Origin: a virus
Strand: one strand, 5' to 3'
DNA length: 52,316 nucleotides
IMG/VR virus record: IMGVR_UViG_3300032278_000012
Coordinates: 1 to 52,316 of that record
In this document: positions 1 to 6,090 of the stretch, piece after piece
How positions within the stretch are numbered: the first letter of the stretch is position 1
How the letters are laid out: each line of letters starts with the position of its first letter
The notes under the pieces: generated by a model
What the model saw: only the letters and a program-made list of their open reading frames with translations
The model's database searches: none
What the model was told of the DNA's origin: nothing
Made by a program: the position numbers and the translations under genes

Positions 1-111
1 TAAGGGATATCGGAATGATGTGTGGTTCCATAAGACGAGACCGAGGACAATCGTTACCGTTGCAATAACAATGTCTGCAATAAGGACATTGGTGTAGTCA
101 TAGGTGATCAT
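1..111 (-). CDS. Partial small membrane protein (3' end outside window)
   Basis: The reading frame starts at an ATG at 109-111 and runs off the left edge without a stop. The visible 37 residues have a short polar N-terminus (MITYDYTN), then a hydrophobic stretch rich in Ile, Val, Ala and Leu that looks like one membrane span. A GGGAG ribosome-binding site lies upstream. No family recognised. It fits the run of tiny membrane proteins in this end of the window. Confidence 0.5.
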   Translation of the reverse strand, partial: MITYDYTNVLIADIVIATVTIVLGLVLWNHTSFRYPL

Positions 112-169
112 TATATATTATTCTCCCTACTAAGAAGAACATAGTATATGTAGGTAAATTTAAAACCTA

Positions 170-355
170 TCAAAAAATCCAAACAAGAAAAGCACCAACA
201 ATAAATCCATCGATCCACATAAACCATTTCATATGGTAATCGGATAGACCTAATCTGTTTTGGCACCAATCTACTTTGTCTTCAATCCAATCTAGACAGT
301 CTAACACTTTCGTGGGTAGTAATGACTTAAACAATATTTTCTCCGTTGGGAACAT
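170..355 (-). CDS. Small protein with C-terminal membrane span
   Basis: 61 residues with no recognised family. The N-terminal two thirds are charged and tryptophan-rich; the last ~18 residues (from about WIDGF to the terminal IF) are hydrophobic and look like a tail anchor. The start ATG overlaps the TAA of the preceding gene (TAATG), which indicates translational coupling in a minus-strand operon. Confidence 0.55.
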   Translation of the reverse strand: MFPTEKILFKSLLPTKVLDCLDWIEDKVDWCQNRLGLSDYHMKWFMWIDGFIVGAFLVWIF

Positions 356-582
356 TAGACGTTCCCTGTTTTAAAACCAACGTATCGAAACCCGACTTCT
401 TGAGCTTCGAGTTCGATACTCTTTAGATATTTATCTACTCTGAGTCCGTAATCAGAACAATAATCTTCGATTTCTATATAGGTTCCATAGACGTATTCTC
501 TGAAACCGTTACTGTCGTTGACTATTGCGTATTCGTTTTTATCCATGTCACCCGAAGTTATTTTTGGTCGGTGGTTACCCAT
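355..582 (-). CDS. Hypothetical protein, 75 aa
   Basis: Soluble, tyrosine-rich and acidic, with no recognised motif. The ATG at 580-582 has an AAGGA ribosome-binding site about 9 bases upstream, so it is preferred over the internal Met13. It overlaps the end of the 45-residue gene upstream and the start of the 61-residue gene downstream. Confidence 0.6.
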   Translation of the reverse strand: MGNHRPKITSGDMDKNEYAIVNDSNGFREYVYGTYIEIEDYCSDYGLRVDKYLKSIELEAQEVGFRYVGFKTGNV

Positions 583-712
583 AGTATTTAATCCTTAATA
601 ATATAAATCCAAACATCAAACCCAATCCAATCGAGACGAATAGATTAAGTGGCCAGTCAAAATTTGCACCAGCGTATCCATATAACAAAAGAGTTTGATC
701 AGTGTATTCCAT
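575..712 (-). CDS. Small membrane protein, 45 aa
   Basis: Read directly from the minus strand. It begins MEYTDQTLLLYG, has one clear transmembrane stretch at about residues 21-40 (PLNLFVSIGLGLMFGFILL) and ends RIKYYG. Its end overlaps the start of the next gene by 8 bases and its start overlaps the previous gene, so it fills the gap exactly. No family recognised. Confidence 0.55.
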   Translation of the reverse strand: MEYTDQTLLLYGYAGANFDWPLNLFVSIGLGLMFGFILLRIKYYG

Positions 713-893
713 CGGGTTCACCTGTGTCAAACATTAAATCAAAGTTAAGTGGAAGAACCACTCGCATGATTTCCATCATCGCTTCGTAGGTGATTGCATG
801 TTGTTTGAGTTCGTCCAGTTTCTTCTGCACACTCAATAACATGAGATCATTCTTTTTCAGTTCCTTTTCGATTTCTTCTAGTATTTCTACCAT
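699..893 (-). CDS. Small coiled-coil protein, 64 aa
   Basis: The N-terminal 30 residues have heptad-like leucine/isoleucine spacing with many Glu and Lys, predicting a coiled coil. The C-terminus is acidic (FDTGEPDG). No family recognised. It overlaps the genes on both sides in the operon. Confidence 0.5.
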   Translation of the reverse strand: MVEILEEIEKELKKNDLMLLSVQKKLDELKQHAITYEAMMEIMRVVLPLNFDLMFDTGEPDGIH

Positions 894-1003
894 ACCTTTT
901 TTCTCGCTCCCTGTGCTTTTTCTTTTTTACGTTTTTGTTTTTCTTTGGTCGAGACCTTGGGTTTCCCCTTAGCCCGTCCTTTGATATTCCGACCTTTGCT
1001 CAT
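887..1003 (-). CDS. Very basic small protein, 38 aa
   Basis: Starts at the ATG at 1001-1003, begins MSKGRNIKGRAKGK and contains a KEKQKRKKEK stretch. Well over a third of residues are Lys or Arg, suggesting nucleic-acid binding. It overlaps its neighbours by 7 and 35 bases. No named family; function unknown. Confidence 0.45.
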   Translation of the reverse strand: MSKGRNIKGRAKGKPKVSTKEKQKRKKEKAQGARKKVW

Positions 1004-1244
1004 ATTCCTTTTCCCTCATGAAGTCATTCATGAATTTATCTACACTCCAACAGTAGGCATCTATATCCAACTTGGTTCCGAAGATTTGTATTTCGGGGCC
1101 TTCTTGAATAACCAAACCTTCTAGAGTTCGTTCACAAGCCACCATACTTTCCTGTGGAATGGAAACTTCTATTTGTTGTTCGTCACTATTATAAGGAGTC
1201 AGACTCAATATAATATATAAGATGACATCAGAACCGTTAATCAT
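969..1244 (-). CDS. Hypothetical protein, 91 aa
   Basis: Soluble mixed alpha/beta-looking protein with an isoleucine-rich N-terminus and a charged C-terminus. No motif recognised. The ATG overlaps the stop of the preceding 77-residue gene (4-base overlap), which supports the start. Confidence 0.55.
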   Translation of the reverse strand: MINGSDVILYIILSLTPYNSDEQQIEVSIPQESMVACERTLEGLVIQEGPEIQIFGTKLDIDAYCWSVDKFMNDFMREKEYEQRSEYQRTG

Positions 1245-1474
1245 AATGTTCCATTCTTAGGATCGTCATAAATTTCATTTGGAGATATACCCCACACGAA
1301 CCCTTCACCGATACCCCACACGTTCCGTTGAGACCCTTTGTTTATAAGGGTCTTAGAGGTTGTCTGCCGTTCTTTGACCTGACGTATTTGTTCTTTAACA
1401 ACAACCTGTAAATCTTCCAGTTCATTTAAATCTTCTCTGTCGGTGATCCAATCGATCACATCTACTATATGCAT
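1241..1474 (-). CDS. Hypothetical protein, 77 aa
   Basis: The N-terminal ~38 residues form a charged helix (MHIVDVIDWITDREDLNELED onward). The C-terminal half is Gly/Trp-rich and carries TLINKGSQRNVWGIGEG, close in kind to the SETLIDKGFGYNDHEEG of the 98-residue gene at 2336-2632. The two share a tLI(N/D)KG segment and may be distant relatives. Function unknown. Confidence 0.55.
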   Translation of the reverse strand: MHIVDVIDWITDREDLNELEDLQVVVKEQIRQVKERQTTSKTLINKGSQRNVWGIGEGFVWGISPNEIYDDPKNGTL

Positions 1475-1605
1475 TATAACTTTCTCCTTTTAATGCGTCT
1501 AACAATTTCTATTAACACCAAACGTGTTTGCCGATCACCCAGTTCTAGTACACTAACGTGTCCGTTGATAACTCGATCCGTCAACTGATCTATATCCCTA
1601 ACCAT
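1474..1605 (-). CDS. Small charged protein, 43 aa
   Basis: Starts MVRDIDQLTDRV and ends with basic RRIKRRKL. One helix is likely. The TAA overlaps the ATG of the following gene (TAATG) and AGGAGA just before it serves as the neighbour's ribosome-binding site. No family recognised. Confidence 0.45.
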   Translation of the reverse strand: MVRDIDQLTDRVINGHVSVLELGDRQTRLVLIEIVRRIKRRKL

Positions 1606-1703
1606 CCGAAAAATTCCTTGGCGAATAAAAATATAGGAATAATGAGTGCAACTGCACCCATGTAAATCAGGGTTGGATCATCCCATGGAAATTTATCATT
1701 CAT
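1590..1703 (-). CDS. Small membrane protein, 37 aa
   Basis: Begins MNDKFPWDDPTLIYM, followed by one transmembrane stretch at about residues 15-28 (GAVALIIPIFLFA) and ends FFGWLGI. It overlaps the adjacent small genes at both ends. It belongs to the run of single-span peptides here. Confidence 0.45.
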   Translation of the reverse strand: MNDKFPWDDPTLIYMGAVALIIPIFLFAKEFFGWLGI

Positions 1704-1839
1704 AATTACTGCGATCCTTTATTTCCTTTCTAAGTTCTTGACCCATCCAATCTATATGCCTGGCACCGTAAGCGGTAATCCATAATAGAATAAACCACAC
1801 ACTAAACAGACCACCGAGTATAATTCCAAAAGTTCTCAT
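1696..1839 (-). CDS. Small membrane protein, 47 aa
   Basis: The N-terminal ~23 residues are hydrophobic (FGIILGGLFSVWFILLW), followed by a charged cytoplasmic-looking tail with a WMGQELRKEIKDR helix. It overlaps the upstream membrane protein by 4 bases. Function unknown. Confidence 0.5.
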   Translation of the reverse strand: MRTFGIILGGLFSVWFILLWITAYGARHIDWMGQELRKEIKDRSNYE

Positions 1840-2153
1840 GATGATACTAGGGTGGTTACTAAATTTCTAAGTAATAATACTAAACCAAAAGAGTTAAGCA
1901 TTATAAGAGCCCTGTCTTCCCATATCGCAGACACCACTAACCAACCAGCAACACCAACAATTGAGAGAATTAAATCATATAATTGTAATCCTTCTACTCC
2001 TCTCATTGACATTGCAGCTAGAATAAAAATACTTGCTATCCATTTAATATACCAATCAAAGGTATACTTGGGAGTTGCGGATTTAAACCACCTGTTAGAC
2101 TTTTTAAGTTCTTCTTGACTGGGTAAGATACTCATGAGATATACATCATCCAT
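1836..2153 (-). CDS. Polytopic membrane protein, 105 aa
   Basis: About three hydrophobic segments (near residues 37-50, 58-78 and 84-103) follow a soluble N-terminus with LPSQEELKKSNRWF. I believe similar small membrane proteins occur in T4-like cyanophages, but I cannot verify this by search. The ATG at 2153 is preceded by AAGGA; an alternative start is Met7. Function unknown. Confidence 0.6.
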   Translation of the reverse strand: MDDVYLMSILPSQEELKKSNRWFKSATPKYTFDWYIKWIASIFILAAMSMRGVEGLQLYDLILSIVGVAGWLVVSAIWEDRALIMLNSFGLVLLLRNLVTTLVSS

Positions 2154-2218
2154 TCCTTAATTATTATAATGGATATGAATAATAACAATATCATCCACAC
2201 TGGATCAACGGTGGGCAT
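2132..2218 (-). CDS. Possible 28-aa membrane peptide
   Basis: Reads MPTVDPVWM, then a run of Ile, Leu and Phe (about residues 9-21) and a short tail. It fills the gap between two genes and overlaps the start of the next by 22 bases. Size alone makes it uncertain. Confidence 0.35.
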   Translation of the reverse strand: MPTVDPVWMILLLFISIIIIKEWMMYIS

Positions 2219-2226
2219 TCTAGGAA

Positions 2227-2352
2227 TCATTCGTCATACCCTATTCCTAGTTCCACTTCTCTTCTTATAATTTTATTAGAAAGTTTTTTATTATACGCCT
2301 TCTCTTTCTTACTGAGAGAATGTATAGTTTTAATTTTAGTCTTTTGTGCCAT
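2227..2352 (-). CDS. Small basic protein, 41 aa
   Basis: The start is placed at the ATG at 2350-2352 (MAQKTKIKTIHS), which overlaps the end of the upstream 98-residue gene by 17 bases; the longer frame would overlap it by far more. The protein is Lys-rich (SLSKKEKAYNKKLSNKIIRRE) and probably helical. No family recognised. Confidence 0.45.
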   Translation of the reverse strand: MAQKTKIKTIHSLSKKEKAYNKKLSNKIIRREVELGIGYDE

Positions 2353-2632
2353 ACCAATTCCATCTACCATCAGGCATACTGTGAACACCTTCCTCATGAT
2401 CATTGTAACCAAACCCTTTATCTATAAGGGTTTCAGAGGTGTTGTAATTATAGAAGGGAGATTTGTTCTGCTGGTGTAGGTTATACTCACGGATATACCC
2501 ATCAATATCTTTACTAGTGACGAATAAACCAGCAGGCCAAGACTTGGGTCTATCCTTCTGAAAGGTGACTTGATCATCTGACATACGTTTATAGATGTAT
2601 TGTGCTAAAGTCTGTTCGCCCTTTTCGGTCAT
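2336..2632 (-). CDS. Hypothetical protein, 98 aa
   Basis: Soluble, aromatic-rich protein with no recognised fold. The segment SETLIDKGFGYNDHEEGVHS resembles part of the 77-residue product at 1241-1474. A possible 17-codon leader ORF (2629-2682) overlaps its ATG. Function unknown. Confidence 0.6.
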   Translation of the reverse strand: MTEKGEQTLAQYIYKRMSDDQVTFQKDRPKSWPAGLFVTSKDIDGYIREYNLHQQNKSPFYNYNTSETLIDKGFGYNDHEEGVHSMPDGRWNWYGTKD

Positions 2633-2756
2633 AATTTTTTAGAAAAATATTTTTCGTTAGTGTTATTTATCTCTTTTAACATATTCGATAGGGGGGTTGA
2701 GGCACTGGCGATTATTCATAGGAGTCCCAAAATACTGTTTGCCGCTCAGAGGTCAT

Positions 2757-2987
2757 TTAAGACGTTCTCCTGAGTTCGACCACATAACCCTTATCCTCGT
2801 ATTCCTTTGCCAGCGAGAGTCCCTTAGAGAGACTCACAGGTGTCTCAGTTCGACACCTAACAAGTGGCAGTCCTTCATAAGTCATTTCGGTTGCATCTCT
2901 GAGATCACTGTGAGCGGCTTCGCCGCGAGCAGTATAAACCCTGACGGTCTTCCATCCATACTTCTGATCTTTCTCTAAGTTATCCAC
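2757..2987 (-). CDS. Hypothetical protein, 76 aa (GTG start)
   Basis: The frame begins at a GTG at 2985-2987 that lies inside a perfect DnaA-box-like sequence (2980-2988). Composition looks genuinely coding (KYGWKTVRVYTARGEAAH, then SLAKEYEDKGYVVELRR). The gene contains a GCGGC-TTCG-CCGC-type stable hairpin near 2912-2924. It is the first gene behind the strong promoter at 3209-3238, after a ~215-nt leader. No family recognised. Confidence 0.45.
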   Translation of the reverse strand: MDNLEKDQKYGWKTVRVYTARGEAAHSDLRDATEMTYEGLPLVRCRTETPVSLSKGLSLAKEYEDKGYVVELRRTS

Positions 2988-3093
2988 ATGTCATCCACAG
3001 GTTATCCCCTGTTGCATATAACCTTTAGTTATATGTCGTAGTTATAAGAACCTGACGTAAGTCATTGATTCTTCTATATAACTATTCGTTATA
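2977..3093. other. Candidate replication origin: three 11-bp-spaced DnaA-box-like sites plus AT-rich hairpins
   Basis: On the plus strand TTATCCACA (2980-2988, a perfect consensus DnaA box), TCATCCACA (2991-2999, 8 of 9) and TTATCCCCT (3002-3010) begin exactly 11 bases apart, about one helical turn. Next to them lie two perfect AT-rich inverted repeats: CATATAAC/GTTATATG (3015-3035, 8-bp stem) and TATAAC/GTTATA (3077-3093). A box array beside AT-rich DNA resembles bacterial DnaA-dependent origins. The arrangement is seen directly; origin function is inferred. It could instead be a regulatory operator in the leader of the 76-aa gene. Confidence 0.4.
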
Positions 3094-3097
3094 AGGT

Positions 3098-3119
3098 GGG
3101 AGTCTTTCTCATTACTCCC
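3098..3119 (-). other. Hairpin in leader RNA
   Basis: GGGAGT and ACTCCC form a perfect 6-bp stem with a 10-nt loop in the transcribed leader between the promoter at 3209-3238 and the gene at 2987. There is no U-tract, so it is not a terminator. A structural role in the leader is possible. Confidence 0.35.
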
Positions 3120-3208
3120 TTGAGGGTCTCGGTGTTTCTAACCGTCACGACTTCACTCGTTACATACTAAGACAGTATCCGTGACTCACTGTTTTAATTC
3201 ATGTATTC

Positions 3209-3238
3209 ATTATATCATTAGGCGCACCGCATTGTCAA
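3209..3238 (-). promoter_or_regulatory. Consensus sigma70-type promoter (early-like)
   Basis: On the minus strand the -35 TTGACA (3233-3238) is followed after 18 bases by a perfect -10 TATAAT (3209-3214), with a TGA extended -10. The -35 is followed by ATGC, as in the promoters at 3442, 3661 and 13261. It reads into the leader and gene at 2757-2987 and overlaps the 3' end of the gene at 3235-3417. Confidence 0.8.
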
Positions 3239-3417
3239 TACGGTTCGGGTAACTCTTCGAATCTTTTCTCTACTACCCTGTCAACGAGATCATCATATGA
3301 CACCGCGGACACTTCGTTAATAGAGAGACCCAACTCTGCAATCAAGTCGAGTCGATTAAGTTTAAGGACGTATGCCATCAGGCGCTCTTTGCATTCTGTG
3401 TTACCCATGTGACTCAT
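3235..3417 (-). CDS. Hypothetical protein, 60 aa
   Basis: Soluble acidic protein beginning MSHMGNTECKERL; Met1 or Met4 could be the start. The centre (LNRLDLIAELGLSINEVS) suggests a small helical bundle. It lies 24 bases downstream of the -10 of its own consensus promoter (3442-3471), so it is probably expressed early. No family recognised. Confidence 0.6.
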   Translation of the reverse strand: MSHMGNTECKERLMAYVLKLNRLDLIAELGLSINEVSAVSYDDLVDRVVEKRFEELPEPY

Positions 3418-3441
3418 ATTACATTCCCATTCTCTAACTAT

Positions 3442-3471
3442 AGTATATCAAAAAGTGAGAGGCATTGTCAA
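3442..3471 (-). promoter_or_regulatory. Consensus sigma70-type promoter (early-like)
   Basis: TTGACA (3466-3471), an 18-base spacer beginning ATGC and ending TGA, then TATACT (3442-3447, five of six). It directly precedes the 60-aa gene. It shares the spacer start, spacing and extended -10 with the other members of this promoter family. Confidence 0.75.
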
Positions 3472-3660
3472 GTAGGTAGTAGTGGTCAGTGGATTTCCTT
3501 ATGGGTGAGAGGTGATAACCGCCCACTGACCTTCCTCTACTTAAGTTGTTCTGTTGTTAATGCGTAAGTGAGTCCTTACTATTGATTGTTATTATATATG
3601 TTCTGAGGGAGTCCATCCCCACATCTATTACTACTGGACTCAATCATTCATTAGGAGACT
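3472..3660 (-). other. Transcribed non-coding stretch with long inverted repeats
   Basis: No convincing gene lies here. Two perfect inverted repeats are visible: GGTCAGTGG/CCACTGACC (3484-3492 with 3523-3531) and TGAGTCC/GGACTCA (3569-3575 with 3646-3652). It lies just downstream of the promoter at 3661-3690, so it is probably transcribed as a structured leader or small RNA. No terminator is visible. Confidence 0.35.
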
Positions 3661-3690
3661 AGTATGACAGAAAGTGATACGCATTGTCAA
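3661..3690 (-). promoter_or_regulatory. Early-like promoter with weaker -10
   Basis: TTGACA (3685-3690), an 18-base spacer beginning ATGCG and ending TGT, then CATACT (3661-3666, four of six). The extended -10 TGn may compensate. It is the third member of a stacked array of leftward promoters. Confidence 0.6.
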
Positions 3691-3727
3691 GTGTTTTGTT
3701 TAATATTATACCATATATTACGAAGGT

Positions 3728-3750
3728 AAAAACAGTTCCCTGAAGCAGGG
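3728..3750 (-). terminator. Probable rho-independent terminator
   Basis: On the minus strand CCCTG-CTT-CAGGG forms a 5-bp GC-rich stem with a 3-nt loop, followed after AACTG by TTTTT. It would end the non-coding transcript that starts near 4051. The U-tract sits five bases from the stem, so efficiency is uncertain. Confidence 0.55.
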
Positions 3751-4052
3751 CCCATGCGAATCGGCGAATACGACTAACAAGTGTTCATAGTGTAACCTCG
3801 GAGAATCTCTGAAACCCTTTCAAATCAACATCTTATAGACCTGCGTCAAACTGTGTCGCAGGGTAAGACACATTCAGAGTGTCTCCGATGCGCATTGTTA
3901 CACTCCACCTGAAGAGCCTTGGTCGTCTCTGAGAAGGTCTGAAGATTCTCTCCGAGAAAACTAGGCCTTGACTCCTTACTAAATATGTGATTAACATCTC
4001 CGAACAACACCACCAAAACCCACAATAATCCACTTTCCTCACAGTCACACAA
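3728..4052 (-). ncRNA. Candidate ~325-nt structured non-coding RNA
   Basis: The stretch lies between a sigma70-type promoter (4058-4086) and a terminator (3728-3750). Open frames inside it have implausible composition and no credible start. Perfect hairpins occur in tandem: AGACAC/GTGTCT (3866-3884) and CCTGCG/CGCAGG (3840-3862). A longer-range pairing is possible between a CTCGGAGA element near 3946-3957 and a TCTCCGAG element near 3798-3808. These features suggest a stable RNA, but no known RNA family is recognised. Confidence 0.4.
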
Positions 4053-4057
4053 ATCGT

Positions 4058-4086
4058 ATTATATTAGTATAACCCCAAGGTGTTCA
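4058..4086 (-). promoter_or_regulatory. Promoter for the candidate ncRNA
   Basis: On the minus strand TGAACA (4081-4086, four of six), a 17-base spacer, then a perfect TATAAT (4058-4063). Transcription would start near 4051 and run left through the hairpin-rich, gene-free stretch. There is no extended -10. Confidence 0.45.
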
Positions 4087-4141
4087 CCGAAGAATATAAT
4101 CAAGTGCGTCCGAGTCCATTCCGAATTATATTAAAACCCTC

Positions 4142-4170
4142 TTACATCAATACCTTAGTCATGGTATAAT
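4142..4170 (+). promoter_or_regulatory. Rightward promoter for the plus-strand mini-operon
   Basis: TATAAT (4165-4170) is preceded by TTACAT (4142-4147) at a 17-base spacing. It points at the only rightward genes in the window. The -10 is perfect and the -35 weak. Transcription would start near 4177, leaving almost no leader before the ATG at 4180. Confidence 0.5.
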
Positions 4171-4179
4171 AGATGTATT

Positions 4180-4308
4180 ATGAAAGAAAGACTAATAAAC
4201 TACATAGACGAATGGAAGTGGTTCTTTATTAATCTGAATCCTTTTGAGAGAATACTCATAGGTCTACTCGGATTAATGGTCGGATTGTTTCTTCTAGTAG
4301 TATACTAG
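4180..4308 (+). CDS. Small membrane protein, 42 aa
   Basis: Begins MKERLINYIDEWKW and has a hydrophobic segment at about residues 25-42 (ILIGLLGLMVGLFLLVVY). It is the first gene of a three-gene plus-strand unit, opposite to every other gene here. No family recognised. Small membrane peptides expressed apart from the main operons may act on the host envelope, but nothing in the sequence proves it. Confidence 0.5.
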   Translation: MKERLINYIDEWKWFFINLNPFERILIGLLGLMVGLFLLVVY

Positions 4309-4310
4309 AC

Positions 4311-4388
4311 ATGTTATGGAAATGGTTTGTGATCACTATGGTCACATTAGCAGGATTACTACAACTTAGTTTTATACTCTATGGATAG
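4311..4388 (+). CDS. Membrane peptide, 25 aa
   Basis: MLWKWFVITMVTLAGLLQLS then FILYG: almost entirely hydrophobic, a single span. Starts two bases after the stop of the 42-aa gene and overlaps the start of the next gene by 8 bases, which suggests coupling. Confidence 0.4.
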   Translation: MLWKWFVITMVTLAGLLQLSFILYG

Positions 4389-4608
4389 TCACAGAAAGTT
4401 ACATCAACAAACTAGTGCAACAGTATTCTCAGGATTGATTATTAATTATCCTTTGAGTATTACTCTGTTATGGTTCATTATGGATTACCTTGGTATCTCT
4501 AATACGTTTATCATTGCAACACTGGTCACATTCTTTATGACCATCTTTGCATATTGCAGAGTCTATATTGTTCTTCGGTTCTTTGAGAAAAGAGAACCTC
4601 TGCCCTAG
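4381..4608 (+). CDS. Two-span membrane protein, 75 aa
   Basis: Two hydrophobic segments (about residues 18-36 and 40-58) with a basic N-terminus (MDSHRKLHQQ) and charged C-terminus (RFFEKREPLP). Third gene of the rightward unit. Its stop codon overlaps the stop of the convergent gene at 4605. The small two-span shape is compatible with a holin-like or envelope-modifying protein, but no family is recognised. Confidence 0.55.
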   Translation: MDSHRKLHQQTSATVFSGLIINYPLSITLLWFIMDYLGISNTFIIATLVTFFMTIFAYCRVYIVLRFFEKREPLP

Positions 4609-5222
4609 TCCGTGTTAGTGTATTCTAGAAACCTTTGATCTGATATAGTCTTATTCAAGACTGCCTCTCGATGAAACTCAATATGTTTTGGATCGGTATA
4701 TACGTCCATGGCAAAACTGATTCGTGGTTCTCTGAATAGATGAGATGGAACTTTGTGTTCGAGTTCAGCAGAGATTATGTTGATGTCCCCTACCGTGTTT
4801 GGTATGTACCCCACGTCCTCGTAGTGTGTTCCAGTGGATGGATTACCTGAGATGAATACATTGATTGCATAGAACCCATTCGCAAACGTGGTGTCTTCGG
4901 GATGGTTGTGTTTGTGAGTTGGGAGTCTTTCCCCTTGTCTGATGATATTGCACCATGACTGGATCGTCATGTTAGTCACTCCATCAAAATCAGGATACTC
5001 GTATAACCGTTGTGGTATATTCAGACGTTGAAATTCGGGATGACTTAACCAATTGTAAACCGTGTGTTGTGCAGTCAGTCCAGTGTAACCCGATAGATAT
5101 GGATTCTCTAATCCTAACACATAGTTTTCATGTTGTTGAATGAAGGTGGAGAGTGTTCCACATTCCAATTCAGATAGAAAACCTAGATAGGTGTTATGAT
5201 GATTCGGGTCGATGTCCACCAA
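4605..5222 (-). CDS. Probable 2OG-Fe(II) oxygenase-like protein
   Basis: About 205 residues. A double-stranded beta-helix pattern is suggested by LPTHKHNHPEDTTF with NVFISGNPSTGTHYED, then GDINIISAELEHKVPSH and RISFAMDVY, which can supply the metal histidines and the 2OG-binding arginine. Members of this superfamily are common in T4-like marine phages and hydroxylate proteins or small molecules; the substrate here is unknown. The frame opens with TTG (5222) or GTG (5219), so the exact start is uncertain. It overlaps the upstream gene by ~25 bases. Confidence 0.5.
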   Translation of the reverse strand: MVDIDPNHHNTYLGFLSELECGTLSTFIQQHENYVLGLENPYLSGYTGLTAQHTVYNWLSHPEFQRLNIPQRLYEYPDFDGVTNMTIQSWCNIIRQGERLPTHKHNHPEDTTFANGFYAINVFISGNPSTGTHYEDVGYIPNTVGDINIISAELEHKVPSHLFREPRISFAMDVYTDPKHIEFHREAVLNKTISDQRFLEYTNTD

Positions 5223-6090
5223 ATGTTACCCACTTTCTAAGGAAGAGATCAGTGTTCCTGTCTTCGTTATCTCCCTCATCCATATACATGAATTTACATT
5301 GATGGTTAATAGTCTTCCATTCGTGATCGAAATAATAAAGAACATCGGTTTCATCTCCACCCATTCCTTCCCATTTCTCAGGGAAATAGATTTTGACATT
5401 TGCATCCCATAGTGTATTGAGTCCTTTATTCATTGCCTCATTATTCACATAGTAAGGACAGAAGATGCCAGGCGCAGTTGGTAATATGATACCGTCATGG
5501 TTAGTGGATAGAAACTCTGCGAGATCAAAATTGTGTGGGTCTTCGGGACTATGGTCTTCTTTTAATTGTTTGCAATCAAGACCGTTGACTTCAATTAACC
5601 ATGTTTCAAACTTCCTTGAATCATCCCACCAGTTATTAACCAGTCGTAGGTATGCCATGTTCTTTGACTTGATTTCTTTTAACACTTCAATGGGTAGATC
5701 GAGAACTTCCATCGCTTCATTGATGTCTCCCTTCTCAGGCATTGCCATTATGGTTAGACCTTGACTCATTTCTTTAGGGACTAAATTGATATCCCAAATC
5801 ATGGTCTTTTGATATGCATCGAATCCATCATGATTGAAACAATCCAGTTTGTAATAGTCAGGGTTCTGAATATAATTATCCTTCTCATCCTTGACCAATT
5901 CCAAATCCCATATCTCGATTCCCAAATCAGTTTCTAATCCTGTTGGGTCATCAGTATAACACCAGTATCTTATTTGTTGCATACCCATAGTAAAATAGTT
6001 TAATCTTTGCATTGCTAATGCAATGTCATTTACCTTTTGGGTATCTTGTGGGTTATTACCCAGTTTCACGGTTACAATATTTTGGGACAT
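5194..6090 (-). CDS. Hypothetical protein, 298 aa
   Basis: A large soluble protein with no recognised family. It is rich in Trp, Asp and Tyr (EIWDLELVKDEKDNY, LVNNWWDDSRKFETWLIEV) and lacks membrane segments and Cys clusters. It starts directly before the coiled-coil gene's stop (abutting at 6090/6091). Its neighbour downstream is oxygenase-like; a shared pathway is possible but unsupported. Confidence 0.6.
   Translation of the reverse strand: MSQNIVTVKLGNNPQDTQKVNDIALAMQRLNYFTMGMQQIRYWCYTDDPTGLETDLGIEIWDLELVKDEKDNYIQNPDYYKLDCFNHDGFDAYQKTMIWDINLVPKEMSQGLTIMAMPEKGDINEAMEVLDLPIEVLKEIKSKNMAYLRLVNNWWDDSRKFETWLIEVNGLDCKQLKEDHSPEDPHNFDLAEFLSTNHDGIILPTAPGIFCPYYVNNEAMNKGLNTLWDANVKIYFPEKWEGMGGDETDVLYYFDHEWKTINHQCKFMYMDEGDNEDRNTDLFLRKWVTFGGHRPESS

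Noticed and set aside
2629-2682. 17-codon leader ORF before the 98-aa gene
   Set aside because: ATGA-coupled to the next gene, but too short and without a ribosome-binding site to list as a gene; may be a leader peptide.
3884-3900. GTAACAATGC resembling a fourth early -35
   Set aside because: The -35 core is degenerate and no -10 follows at a usable distance.
3833-4052. Two overlapping minus-strand ORFs of 68-71 codons
   Set aside because: No credible start or ribosome-binding site, implausible amino-acid make-up, and the stretch is better explained as a structured RNA between a promoter and a terminator.
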